A stretch of DNA of 47,342 nucleotides. It comes from Patulibacter medicamentivorans. GTDB taxonomy: Bacteria; Actinomycetota; Thermoleophilia; Solirubrobacterales; Solirubrobacteraceae. Where the stretch lies: positions 1 through 47,342 of the forward strand of contig NZ_AGUD01000303.1 in the NCBI RefSeq assembly GCF_000240225.1, given 5' to 3'. The notes below the pieces were generated by a model. The model had not been told where the DNA came from. It did no database searches and saw only the letters and a list, made by a program, of their open reading frames with translations. Within the stretch, counting starts at the first letter, position 1; every line of letters starts with the position of its first letter. The position numbers and the translations under genes are program-made. This document shows, piece after piece, positions 31,932 to 40,195 of the stretch.

Positions 31932-33343
31932 GCGGCCGGATCCGGCTCAACGCGGTCACGGTCAACGGCCCGACGGTCTCGCCCGGGCTCTGGGCGCACC
32001 CCGACGAGCGGGCCCACGAGTACACGTCGCTGGGCCACTGGCGCTCGCTGGCCCGGACGCTGGAGGACGCGCGCTTCGACGCGATCTTCTTCGCCGACAT
32101 GCTCGGGCTCTACGACGTCCACCAGGGCAGCGCCGCGCCGGCGCTGCGGCAGGCGATCCAGGTCCCGCTGAACGACCCCACCTACCTGATCCCGGCGATG
32201 GCGGCGGTCACCGAGCACCTCGGGTTCGCCGTCACCGTCTCGACCACCTACGACCAGCCGTATCCGGTCGCCCGCCGGCTCTCGACGCTCGACGTCCTGA
32301 CCGGCGGGCGGGTGGGGTGGAACGTCGTCACCTCGAACCTGGCCAGCGCCGCCCGCGCCCACGGCTACGCCGACGAGGTCCCGGCCCAGGAGCGCTACGA
32401 CCGCGGCGACGACTTCCTCGCCGCCGCCTACAAGCTGTGGGAGTCCTCGTGGGAGGACGACGCGGTCGTGCTCGACAAGCCGGGCCGGGTCCACAGCGAC
32501 CCGGCAAAGGTCCACGACGTCGACCACGTCGGACCCTGGTTCCAGGTCCCGGGGCCGCACCTGATCGGCCCGACGCCGCAGCGGACGCCGTTCCTGTTCC
32601 AGGCCGGATCGTCGGAGCGGGGGCGCGAGTTCGCGGCCACCCACGCCGAGGCGATCTTCCTCAACACCCCGACGGCGAAGGCCACGAAGTTCATCGTCGA
32701 CGACATCCGCCAGCGGGCCGAGCGGCACGGGCGCGACCCGGCGTCGGTGCTCTTCTTCCCGAAGCTGACGCCGATCGCGGCCGCCAGCGACGAGGAGGCC
32801 CGGGAGCGCTACGCGGACTTCCTGCGCTACTCCTCGACCGAGGGGATCTTCACCCTGCTCGGCGCCTGGACCGGCCTCGACTTCGCCGAGGTCGGCGAGG
32901 ACCGGCTGCTGGCCTTCGTCGAGAGGGCCGACCAGCGCGGGCTGATCGAGTCGCTGCGCCGGACCCGGCCCGGCGGCGGCTGGTCGGTCGACGAGCTGGC
33001 CAGCGTCTTCGCGTTCGGGACCAGCGCGCTGACGATCGGCGGCCCGTCGGCGATCGCCGACGAGATCGAGCAGTACGTCGAGGCGACCGGCGTCGACGGC
33101 TTCAACATCGCCTCGATCATCCAGCCGGGCACGATCGCGGCGTTCGCCGAGCACGTCGTCCCCGAGCTGCAGCGGCGGGGGCTGGTCCAGCGCGACTACG
33201 CGCCCGGGACGCTGCGCGAGAAGCTCGGCGGCGACGGCCCCCACCTGCGCGACGACCACCCCGGCCGCGCGATCGCGCAGGACGTCGCCTGGCGGCGCGA
33301 GCGGTCCGACGCGGCGACCGCGGCCCGAGGAGCCGGACGATGA
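31928..33343 (+). CDS. Flavin-dependent monooxygenase, NtaA/SnaA/DszA (LLM) family, member 1
   Basis: A 471-residue TIM-barrel FMNH2-dependent monooxygenase of the luciferase-like superfamily, subfamily that includes nitrilotriacetate and dibenzothiophene-sulfone monooxygenases. Marks: N-terminal GLWAHPDERAHEYTSLGHWRSLARTLE, FDAIFFADMLGLYD, GRVGWNVVTSNL, AQERYDRGDDFL, QAGSSERGREFAATHAEAIF. It needs reduced flavin from a separate reductase, which is not in this operon. It overlaps the gene before (ATGA at 31928) and after (33340). Confidence 0.88.
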   Translation: MSGRIRLNAVTVNGPTVSPGLWAHPDERAHEYTSLGHWRSLARTLEDARFDAIFFADMLGLYDVHQGSAAPALRQAIQVPLNDPTYLIPAMAAVTEHLGFAVTVSTTYDQPYPVARRLSTLDVLTGGRVGWNVVTSNLASAARAHGYADEVPAQERYDRGDDFLAAAYKLWESSWEDDAVVLDKPGRVHSDPAKVHDVDHVGPWFQVPGPHLIGPTPQRTPFLFQAGSSERGREFAATHAEAIFLNTPTAKATKFIVDDIRQRAERHGRDPASVLFFPKLTPIAAASDEEARERYADFLRYSSTEGIFTLLGAWTGLDFAEVGEDRLLAFVERADQRGLIESLRRTRPGGGWSVDELASVFAFGTSALTIGGPSAIADEIEQYVEATGVDGFNIASIIQPGTIAAFAEHVVPELQRRGLVQRDYAPGTLREKLGGDGPHLRDDHPGRAIAQDVAWRRERSDAATAARGAGR

Positions 33344-34734
33344 CCAAGCAGATCCACCTGACCCTCGTCGAGCAGGGCGGCCCGGCCGCCGACAGCGGGC
33401 TCTGGAACCACCCCGACTTCCGCCCCGGGCTGAACGAGGACGTCCGCTACTGGGAGGACCTCGCGCGGACGCTGGAGTCCGGGGGCTTCGACGCGATCTT
33501 CTTCGCCGACACGCCGGCCCTGCGCGCGGACACCCCCGAGGCCCGCGACCACCACCTGCGCAGCGGCGGCGTCCCGCGGCTCGACCCGGCGTACCTGATC
33601 CCGCTGATGGCGGCCGTGACCGAGCACCTGGGCTTCACCGTCACCTCGTCGATCAGCTACGACCATCCCTACCCGCTGGCGCGCAAGTTCACGACGCTGG
33701 ACCACCTGACCGACGGCCGGATCGGGTGGAACGTCGTCGCCAGCAACGTCCGCAGCGCCGCGATCAACCACGGGCTCGACGACCAGCTGCCGCACGACGC
33801 CCGCTACGACCGCGGCGACGCGTTCCTCGAGGTCGCCTACGCGCTCTGGAACGGCAGCTGGGAGGACGGCGCGGTCGTCCGCGACCCGGCCCGCGGGATC
33901 TACGTCGATCCCGACCGGGTCCACGAGGTCGACCACGCGGGGGAGTGGTTCACGCTCCGCGCCCCGCACCTGTCGGAGCCGTCGCCGCAGCGCACGCCGG
34001 TGCTCTTCCAGGCCGGCTCGTCGGATCGCGGCCGCCGCTTCGCCGCGACCCACGCCGAGTGCGTCTACCTGAACGCCAACTCGATCGAGGAGACCGGGTA
34101 CCTGGTGGCCGACGTCCGCCGGCGGGCCGACGCACTCGGTCGCGACGGGTCGCGGCTGCGGTTCCTGCCGCGGATCATCCCGGTGCTCGGCGGGACCGAG
34201 GAGGAGGCCCGGCGCCGCTACGAGGACTACGTCGACCACCACGACGAGCAGTCGGCGGTGGTGATCCTCCACCAGTGGGCGGGGATCGACGTCCGCGGGC
34301 GCGACCTCGAGGAGCCGCTGGACCTGAGCACCCTGGTCGTCGAGGGATCGAGCAGCCAGCACACCGGCGACTACCTGAAGCGGCGGCAGGCGGCCGAGGG
34401 GCGTCGCTTCACGGTCCGCGACCTGCTGCGGATGTACGCCTTCGGCGGCGAGGGCAACGTCACCGTCGGCACCCCCGAGCAGGTTGCCGACGTCCTCGAC
34501 CGCTACGTCGAGGACGCCGGCGTCGACGGCTTCAACATCGCCTACATGGTCCGCGAGCAGAGCGTCCGCGAGTTCGCCGAGCAGGTCGTCCCCGAGCTGC
34601 GCCGGCGCGGCCGGGTCCCGAGCGAGCCGCGCCGCGGAACCCTGCGCGAGCAGCTGCTCGGGGCCGGGTCGCACCTGCCCGACGACCATCCGGGGGCGCG
34701 GCCGCGGCTGGTGCGACGGCCGGAAGCCGCCTGA
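33340..34734 (+). CDS. Flavin-dependent monooxygenase, NtaA/SnaA/DszA (LLM) family, member 2
   Basis: A 464-residue paralogue of the preceding enzyme with the same ordered motifs (SGLWNHPDFRPG, FDAIFFADTPAL, DGRIGWNVVASNVRSAA, ARYDRGDAFLEVAY, QAGSSDRGRRFAATHAECVY). Two different family members side by side suggest two oxidation steps, or two related substrates. The pairing with a transporter resembles organosulfur or heterocycle scavenging operons. It is the last gene of the operon, with a 4-base overlap at its start; a complex nested palindrome follows 49 nt after the stop. Confidence 0.87.
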   Translation: MTKQIHLTLVEQGGPAADSGLWNHPDFRPGLNEDVRYWEDLARTLESGGFDAIFFADTPALRADTPEARDHHLRSGGVPRLDPAYLIPLMAAVTEHLGFTVTSSISYDHPYPLARKFTTLDHLTDGRIGWNVVASNVRSAAINHGLDDQLPHDARYDRGDAFLEVAYALWNGSWEDGAVVRDPARGIYVDPDRVHEVDHAGEWFTLRAPHLSEPSPQRTPVLFQAGSSDRGRRFAATHAECVYLNANSIEETGYLVADVRRRADALGRDGSRLRFLPRIIPVLGGTEEEARRRYEDYVDHHDEQSAVVILHQWAGIDVRGRDLEEPLDLSTLVVEGSSSQHTGDYLKRRQAAEGRRFTVRDLLRMYAFGGEGNVTVGTPEQVADVLDRYVEDAGVDGFNIAYMVREQSVREFAEQVVPELRRRGRVPSEPRRGTLREQLLGAGSHLPDDHPGARPRLVRRPEAA

Positions 34735-34782
34735 GGACGGCTGATCCGCGATCGGGAGCGCGGGCGTTGGGCGGGGAGCGGG

Positions 34783-34893
34783 CCGAGTGGCGTCAATTCA
34801 CCCGCCCCCTCATGCAGTGGCGTCATCTCGCCCCGCCCAGCGAGGTGAGATGACGCCACCGCACGGGTACGGCGGAAACCTGACGCCACTCGG
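34783..34893. repeat. Nested palindrome with four TGGCGTCA boxes
   Basis: The outer pair CCGAGTGGCGTCA (34783-34795) / TGACGCCACTCGG (34881-34893) is a perfect 13 bp. Within it, GTGGCGTCATCTCGCC (34817-34832) pairs with 34844-34859 over 16 bp with one G-T. All four arms contain TGGCGTCA or its complement, so the outer and inner arms can also swap partners. It lies between the convergent monooxygenase operon and the SpeE-like gene, and may be a two-way terminator, a switch, or the remains of a palindromic mobile element. Confidence 0.6.
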
Positions 34894-34957
34894 TCTCGCC
34901 GCTGAGTCACCAACGCACCGCCCACCGGCCGATCACCCCCGACGAGCCGCCACCCCG

Positions 34958-36553
34958 CTAGTAGTCCGCCCAGCCCTTCCGCGTGTAGTCGAGGATCGCC
35001 GGCCGGTCGAGGGTCGTGGGGCGGACGTCTCGCGGACCGCGGTCGGGCGCAAAGGTCGCCGCGGCCCGCAGCACGTCGGGGGTCAGGAAGCGCAGTCCGC
35101 GCGGGGCGCCGGCGAGGGTCAGCGGCGGGGGGCTGCGGCGGACCGCGGCCGGGGCCGCGAGCCAGAAGCCCCAGTCGCCGAAGGTCGGCACGTCGACGTG
35201 GTAGGGACGCCCGCGCCAGCCCGCCAGCTCGAGCGTCCTGCCGACCGACCAGAACGCGTCGGGCGCGAAGTACGGCGAGCCGGACTGCACGACCATCACC
35301 CCGCCCGGCGCCAGCGCTCGCGTCCGCACCATCCCGTAGAGCTCGGCGCTGTACAGCCGCGCCAGGCCCTGGTCGTCGGGGTCCGGGAAGTCGAGCACGA
35401 TCACGTCCCAGCTGCGGGCGTCGGCGCCGTCGAGCTTGCGGATCCAGGTGAAGGCGTCGGCGTTGGCGACCGTCACCCGGCGGTCGTCGAGGGCGCCGTG
35501 GTTCAGCCTCCGCAGCCGTGGATCGCGGCGGGCCAGGCGCGTCATCGCCGGGTCCAGGTCGACCAGCTGCACCCGCTCGACGCCCGGGTGGCGCAGGATC
35601 TCGCGGACCGCCATCCCGTCGCCGCCACCGAGCACCAGGACCCGCCGGGGCCCGCGCGCCCGCGTCCCCGGACCGGCGCCCGCCGTGGCGGCGCCGATCG
35701 CCGGGTGGACGAGCGCCTCGTGGTAGCGGTACTCGTCGCGGCTCGACAGCTGCAGGTCGCCGTTGAGGAACAGCCGCACGTCCTTGGTGCCCGAGAAGGT
35801 CGCGCTCTCGGTGATGTCGATCTCCTGGTAGGGCGTGCGCTCGCTGACCACGATCGGGTCGTCGTAGAGCTGCTGGCGGGCCGAGACCTCGAACCGGCCC
35901 GCGTAGCCGAGGCCGGCCCCGACCGCCACCGCGCCGAGCGTCAGCACGGCGATCGCGCCGCCGCGGTGCCGCCGCGAGAGGTCGCCGCGGAAGACGACCA
36001 GCACGATCACCGCCGCGCAGACCAGGTTCAGCAGCCCGGCCGCGAGCGCGCCCCGCAGCTGGCCGAGCAGCGGCAGCAGCACGAACGGGAACGCCAGCCC
36101 GCCGACCAGCGCGCCGATGTAGTCGGCGGCCGTGAGGTCGGCGACGGCGCGTGCCGCGGCCTGCCGTCGGACGCGCTGCAGCAGCTCCATCAACAGCGGC
36201 AGCTCGGCCCCGACCAGGGTCCCGCACACGAGCGACATCAGGACCACCGCCGGCGTGTAGATGCCGGCGTAGGCGAACGCGGCGTAGCAGACGAGGACCG
36301 AGAAGCCGCCGGCCACCGCGACCCCGGTCTCGATCACCACGAACGCGCCGAGCGGCCGCGACAGCAGCGGCTTGGCGGCGAGGGCGCCGAGCCCGAGCGC
36401 GAACACGAACAGCGAGACGACCAGCGAGGTCTGGGTCACCGACGAGCCGACCAGGACGCCGCCGAGGGCGACCAGCGCCAGCTCGTAGATCAGCGCGCAG
36501 GCGGCGCAGGCGCCGGCGGCGCCGAGCAGCAGGGCGCGGGCTCCGCGCTTCAT
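34958..36553 (-). CDS. Membrane-bound spermidine-synthase-like aminopropyltransferase
   Basis: A 531-residue protein. Residues 1-~220 hold about seven transmembrane helices. Residues ~240-510 are a Rossmann methyltransferase-type domain like SpeE, with VLVLGGGDGMAVREIL, VDLDPAMTRLA and VIVLDFPDPDD (the substrate-side Asp-Pro region) and YSAELYGMV. SpeE transfers an aminopropyl group from decarboxylated AdoMet; whether this membrane form makes a polyamine or modifies something at the membrane is unknown. No AdoMet decarboxylase is in view. ATG 36553 is preferred because the longer frame runs into the inverted-repeat element at 36601-36760. It is the last gene of the DUF350 cluster. Confidence 0.83.
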   Translation of the reverse strand: MKRGARALLLGAAGACAACALIYELALVALGGVLVGSSVTQTSLVVSLFVFALGLGALAAKPLLSRPLGAFVVIETGVAVAGGFSVLVCYAAFAYAGIYTPAVVLMSLVCGTLVGAELPLLMELLQRVRRQAAARAVADLTAADYIGALVGGLAFPFVLLPLLGQLRGALAAGLLNLVCAAVIVLVVFRGDLSRRHRGGAIAVLTLGAVAVGAGLGYAGRFEVSARQQLYDDPIVVSERTPYQEIDITESATFSGTKDVRLFLNGDLQLSSRDEYRYHEALVHPAIGAATAGAGPGTRARGPRRVLVLGGGDGMAVREILRHPGVERVQLVDLDPAMTRLARRDPRLRRLNHGALDDRRVTVANADAFTWIRKLDGADARSWDVIVLDFPDPDDQGLARLYSAELYGMVRTRALAPGGVMVVQSGSPYFAPDAFWSVGRTLELAGWRGRPYHVDVPTFGDWGFWLAAPAAVRRSPPPLTLAGAPRGLRFLTPDVLRAAATFAPDRGPRDVRPTTLDRPAILDYTRKGWADY

Positions 36554-36600
36554 CGCGGCGCCACCGGCCGGGTGGGACGGGCGGCGCGTCGGGCGCCGCT

Positions 36601-36760
36601 GCGCCTGGATCCACCGATCCTCGGGTCGCGTCGCCGCGGATGACCGGCGACCGTGTCGATCCGACACCATCGATGGGGAGGACCCCACCTCAGGTGTCGC
36701 CCCGCCACGGTCTTGGTCCTCCACACCGACGCTCAACCGATCATCGGTGGATCCAGGCGC
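36601..36760. repeat. 160-bp element bounded by perfect 18-bp inverted repeats
   Basis: GCGCCTGGATCCACCGAT (36601-36618) is the exact reverse complement of 36743-36760. Inside are a 6-bp hairpin (36653-36667), an 8-bp stem GGAGGACC/GGTCCTCC (36677-36684/36715-36722) and the 11-bp interrupted palindrome CACCT-C-AGGTG (36686-36696). CTTGGTC (36712-36718) occurs at the corresponding place in both 107-bp elements. It lies 4 nt after the DUF350 stop and 47 nt before the SpeE-like start, within one cluster. Confidence 0.6.
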
Positions 36761-36764
36761 GGAC

Positions 36765-37199
36765 TCACGAGATCGAGGCGGCGACGATCGCGCCGACCGC
36801 CAGGTGCGTGACGACGGTGATCCACACCGCCGGATGATGATCGTCGTCGGCGACCATCGCGCCGAGGTCCCCCGGCGTCAGCAGGTCGACGACCTTGAAC
36901 ACCAGCCCGATCAGGATCACCCCGAGCAGGCCGTAGCCGGCGGCGTCGACCAGGCCCTTGTCCAGCTCGTCGTTCGAGGACAGGATCGCGACCACGATCG
37001 TCGCCGTGTTGGCGATCAGGCCCGAGGCGAGGACCGCCGTCAGGTCCTTGTTCTTGTCCTCCCAGATCTGCCGGCGCAGGTTGCCCGGCGTCGCCAGGTC
37101 GACCGTGACGAACCCGGCCACGAGGACCAGCAGGCCGACGGCGGAGTAGGCCGCGGCGGAGCCGATGCCGGTGAGCAGGTCGTTGAGCGTGTCGGTCAT
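36765..37199 (-). CDS. DUF350 membrane protein
   Basis: A 144-residue protein with four hydrophobic helices arranged as two similar halves, each ending a helix with VDL-A/L-TPG (GFVTVDLATPG and FKVVDLLTPG), the hallmark of DUF350. It is a small inner-membrane protein (E. coli YjfL family) of unknown function, repeatedly found beside aminopropyltransferase-like and DUF4178 genes. The ATG at 37199 overlaps the stop of the preceding gene by one base. Confidence 0.85.
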   Translation of the reverse strand: MTDTLNDLLTGIGSAAAYSAVGLLVLVAGFVTVDLATPGNLRRQIWEDKNKDLTAVLASGLIANTATIVVAILSSNDELDKGLVDAAGYGLLGVILIGLVFKVVDLLTPGDLGAMVADDDHHPAVWITVVTHLAVGAIVAASIS

Positions 37200-38182
37200 C
37201 AGGCGGTGGGTGGGGTCGGGGAGGACGGCGGCTCGTCCGTGGGCGGGGCGTCCGACGAGGCGTCGGACGGCGGCCCGCCGGTGGGCGGGGCGTCGGCGGC
37301 GGGCGCGTCCGATGTCGCCGTCGCGGGGGTCGCGGGGCGCGCGGGCGCGGCGGCGAAGCGGCCGTTGGCGCTGCGGCGCGGCGCGGTCCGCTGGGCGCGG
37401 CGGATCCGCCAGGCGCAGAAGACGGTGGCGAGCGCGATCAGCAGCACCACGATCGACACGGCCATCCCGATGCCGTTGGCCCGCAGCCAGTCGGAGCCGG
37501 GCTTGCCGGTCAGGTGGTCGCCGCCCGGCGCGGCCTCCTGCTTCGCCGGCTCGGCCGGGACCGCGTCGTCGAGCGTCAGCGGCAGCGCCGCGGTGGCGTC
37601 GCGCAGGGCCTTGTCGTCGTCGTTGCCGAGCAGGTCGCCGGAGGACAGCGGCGAGAGCTGCACGAGTCGCGACCTGACGGTGCCGCTGGAGAGCCCGGGG
37701 ACGGTCGAGACGACGCTCCACGAGGCCGAGTCCTCGGATTCGCAGGAGCCGCAGGTGTAGGTCAGCGAGACCTGCAGCTCGATCGCGCCCTTGGGGCAGC
37801 TGGGGCCGGTGGCGGCGCGCTGGTTCGGGCCCGCGCTGGAGACCGCGTCCTGCTGGGGCACGCCGGAGTCGGACAGCTGGACCACGTAGCCGAAGCAGAC
37901 GCCGCTCTCGCTGGTCGCCTCGGCCAGGCTCGAGGCCAGCTCGACCCGGTCGGCGGCGGCCAGCAGGACGCCGTCGCCGGCCTGGGCGGCGGTGATCTCG
38001 GGCGTGGTCGTCGCAGGGAGGGCCACGTCGATCTGGTCGCTGCCACTGGTCTGCTTGGTGCTCTGGGCCTGGGCCTGGGCCGCGGCCGAGGGCCCGAGCG
38101 CCAGGAGGACCATCGCGAGGGCGGCCGTGAGAAGCCATGCGGCCGCCCACGAGCGCGACGTCGAGGTTGGCCCCGCGCTCAC
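37199..38182 (-). CDS. Single-pass membrane protein with extracytoplasmic Cys motif
   Basis: A 327-residue protein I do not recognise. It has a signal peptide (to about residue 38), then an exported domain of ~190 residues containing GVCFGYVVQL, GPSCPKG and CGSCES, so probably two disulfides. One transmembrane helix follows (GMAVSIVVLLIALATVFCAW, about residues 236-255) and a cytoplasmic tail of ~70 residues made of Pro/Ala/Ser/Asp/Thr repeats. The GTG start at 38182 overlaps the DUF4247 stop (GTGA). Its place in the cluster suggests it is a membrane partner of the DUF350 protein. Function unknown. Confidence 0.65.
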   Translation of the reverse strand: MSAGPTSTSRSWAAAWLLTAALAMVLLALGPSAAAQAQAQSTKQTSGSDQIDVALPATTTPEITAAQAGDGVLLAAADRVELASSLAEATSESGVCFGYVVQLSDSGVPQQDAVSSAGPNQRAATGPSCPKGAIELQVSLTYTCGSCESEDSASWSVVSTVPGLSSGTVRSRLVQLSPLSSGDLLGNDDDKALRDATAALPLTLDDAVPAEPAKQEAAPGGDHLTGKPGSDWLRANGIGMAVSIVVLLIALATVFCAWRIRRAQRTAPRRSANGRFAAAPARPATPATATSDAPAADAPPTGGPPSDASSDAPPTDEPPSSPTPPTA

Positions 38183-38616
38183 TTGCCACTCCCCGGGCCA
38201 CCGCCGCGGAAGCCCTCGGCGCGACCGGAGTAGGTCCCGAACCAGCCGCCGACGAACGGGTACCAGTGGGCGTAGCCGCGCTCGGGATCGTCGATCTCGA
38301 TGTCGGTGCCGCCCCCGGATCGCGGGCGGACCGCGACGAAGGTGTCCGAGTAGCGCAGGAAGACCCCGCCCGGATCGGTCAGGCGGTCGGCGGGCTTCCA
38401 GGCGTCGGTGATCTCGGAGACGACCTTCTCGACCCGCTTGTCGCTGCGGTACAGCTCGGCGCCGTTGCGCTTGCCGACGTGCGAGTAGTGGTCCTTGACG
38501 TAGCCCTTGACCGAGGATCCGCAGGACGACAGCGTCCCGACCAGCACGACCAGCGCCACGACGGCCACGATCGCGCCGATCACCAGCGCGGTGGTCGACT
38601 TGCCGGTGGCGCTCAT
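38179..38616 (-). CDS. DUF4247 lipoprotein-like membrane protein
   Basis: A 145-residue protein with an N-terminal hydrophobic segment ending LVGTLSSC (possible lipobox Cys). The DUF4247 core follows: VKGYVKDHYSHVG, VEKVVSEITDAWKPADRL, GGVFLRYSDTFVAVRP, GGGTDIEIDDPERGYAHWYPFVGGWFG, and a Gly-rich end. It is exported but membrane-held. The ATG at 38616 overlaps the DUF2617 stop. This family is known to me only from such conserved clusters. Confidence 0.8.
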   Translation of the reverse strand: MSATGKSTTALVIGAIVAVVALVVLVGTLSSCGSSVKGYVKDHYSHVGKRNGAELYRSDKRVEKVVSEITDAWKPADRLTDPGGVFLRYSDTFVAVRPRSGGGTDIEIDDPERGYAHWYPFVGGWFGTYSGRAEGFRGGGPGSGK

Positions 38617-39233
38617 CGGCTCGCTCCGCGCAGGACCGGGACGCGCACCTCGCCGGCGGCCGCGGTCGGCGGGCCCGACACGACGGCGACCGAGGTGCGG
38701 GTGCGGACGACCTCGCCGCGCTCCGGGTACAGGTGCCAGGTCTGCCAGCCGGCGGTCGGGCCGTGCGCGGCGTGGTCGCCGGCGTCGCGGTCGCGCGACG
38801 GGTCGCCGTCGACGGTCGGCCGCAGCGCGGTCAGCGCCCCGGACGTTCCGGGGAACGCGGCCGCCAGCGCGTCGGGCCGCCCCTCGCAGATCGCTCGCAG
38901 CTCCTCGCCGAGCGCGAGCACCGCGGCGCCTCCGGGCGCGTCGACGGTGGCGTGGAAGCGGTAGCGCAGGCCGTCCCGCTCGATCGCCGACGGCGCGTCG
39001 CCCAGCGGTCGGCCCTCGGGCGCGCCGCAGGCGACGACCTCGGTCAGGCGTCGCTCGCCGATCCGCAGCTCGACCGCGTGCGAGGCCCCGAGCACGTGCA
39101 GCCGCACCGCCAGCGCGCCGGTCCCGACGTCGAGCGACGCCAGCGCGTCGGGAGCGGCCGCGCCGGCAAGCAGCGACCAGGCGAGGTCGCCGGCTGACGC
39201 GTCGCGGAACGGGACGTCCAGGTCCAGCAGCAC
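38613..39233 (-). CDS. DUF2617 family protein
   Basis: A 206-residue cytoplasmic protein matching DUF2617 in its opening (LDLDVPFRDASAGDLAWSL), the middle LHVLGASHAVELRIG and the end GWQTWHLYPERGEVVRTRT. No catalytic motif is recognised. It starts at GTG 39233, 2 nt after the preceding gene, and overlaps DUF4247. Function unknown. Confidence 0.78.
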   Translation of the reverse strand: MLLDLDVPFRDASAGDLAWSLLAGAAAPDALASLDVGTGALAVRLHVLGASHAVELRIGERRLTEVVACGAPEGRPLGDAPSAIERDGLRYRFHATVDAPGGAAVLALGEELRAICEGRPDALAAAFPGTSGALTALRPTVDGDPSRDRDAGDHAAHGPTAGWQTWHLYPERGEVVRTRTSVAVVSGPPTAAAGEVRVPVLRGASR

Positions 39234-39235
39234 GG

Positions 39236-39577
39236 TCAGGCGGCCGGTGCGCTCGGCGCCGGCTGATCGTCGGCGTCGCCGCGGTCCGCGCGCAGGGCCT
39301 CGTAGGCGACCTCGGCGCGGTGGGCGAGATCGCGCAGCTGGTCGATCCGGGCGTCCAGCCGCGCGGCGCGCGCGTCGTGGGCGTTGGCGCTGCTCGTCAG
39401 CTCGGCGAGGCCGCCGGCGGCCTGCGAGCGCTCCCGCAGCCGCGCGGCCTCGGCGAGCGCCTGGGCACGGGCGGTGATCGCCGCGCCGGTCGCCTCGCGG
39501 GCGGCCTCCATCGCGGTCCGGGCGGCCGCCACGGGGCCGCCGTCCGGGGTCGGCGCTCCGGCGACGGGGTCGCTCAC
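39236..39577 (-). CDS. Small coiled-coil protein
   Basis: A 113-residue Ala/Arg/Glu-rich protein, almost wholly helical from about residue 18 to 98, with a short Pro/Asp tail. It has no signal or membrane segment. The GTG start at 39577 overlaps the DUF4178 stop (GTGA). It has no family I can name; its composition suggests a coiled-coil adaptor for neighbouring membrane components. Confidence 0.65.
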   Translation of the reverse strand: MSDPVAGAPTPDGGPVAAARTAMEAAREATGAAITARAQALAEAARLRERSQAAGGLAELTSSANAHDARAARLDARIDQLRDLAHRAEVAYEALRADRGDADDQPAPSAPAA

Positions 39578-40182
39578 GCGCCCGCTCCGCTCGACCGGCC
39601 GGCCGGGTAGATCTCCAGCAGGTGGGCGGGGACGACCTCGCCGGTCGAGACCTCCCACGAGCCCTCCTGCGACCAGCGCTCGAAGCCCAGCCGCTTGCCG
39701 CCCTCGGCCTTGTAGTCGACGTACCAGGCCGCCCCGCTGTCGGGGACGCCGGTGGTGCCGGTCGAGGTGAAGCGGGCCTTGCCGGACTCGACCTTCTTGT
39801 AGGTCCGCCCGCCGTGGGTGACCGGGCCCGAGGGCTCCAGCTCCCCGGCGTCCTCGGCGGGCCGCCAGAGCGCCACGTCGGTGCCGTCGGAGAGGTCGAC
39901 CGACAGCCAGGTGCGCTCGTCGCCGCCGGCGTCCAGGTGGTACTCCGACCAGACGTAGCCGTCCTCGTCGAAGCGGATCTCGCCGCGGACGACGTAGTCG
40001 TGGCCGCCGAAGGCGACGACGGCGCCGACGCCGAGCCCCTCCAGGGGGCCGCCGCGGCCCTCGGCCAGCGGGTCGACCGGGGCGGCCAGCGGCGCCGGCC
40101 GCTGCTGGCGGTTCCTGGACCACCAGAGCCCGATCGCCACGCCGATGGCGACGAGGACGAGGATCACGATCACGACGACCAT
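39574..40182 (-). CDS. DUF4178 membrane-anchored protein, first gene of the DUF350 cluster
   Basis: A 202-residue protein with an N-terminal transmembrane helix (MVVVIVILVLVAIGVAIGLWW) and a DUF4178 domain: LGVGAVVAFGGHDYVVRGEIRF, YVWSEYHLDAGGDERTWLSVDL, DVALWRP, and WSQEGSWEVSTGEVVPAHLLEIYP. The cytoplasmic domain is expected to be beta-rich. ATG 40182 lies 7 nt after TAGGGT, so the whole cluster probably starts as a leaderless message. Function unknown; it is the lead protein of a system built around DUF350 and the SpeE-like enzyme. Confidence 0.8.
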   Translation of the reverse strand: MVVVIVILVLVAIGVAIGLWWSRNRQQRPAPLAAPVDPLAEGRGGPLEGLGVGAVVAFGGHDYVVRGEIRFDEDGYVWSEYHLDAGGDERTWLSVDLSDGTDVALWRPAEDAGELEPSGPVTHGGRTYKKVESGKARFTSTGTTGVPDSGAAWYVDYKAEGGKRLGFERWSQEGSWEVSTGEVVPAHLLEIYPAGRSSGAGA

Positions 40183-40189
40183 GAGCCGG

Positions 40190-40195
40190 ACCCTA
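40190..40195 (-). promoter_or_regulatory. -10 box of the DUF350 cluster (leaderless)
   Basis: TAGGGT on the minus strand, 7 nt before ATG 40182. The 248-bp divergent gap to the helicase gene holds only GC-rich, slightly repetitive DNA otherwise. Confidence 0.45.
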
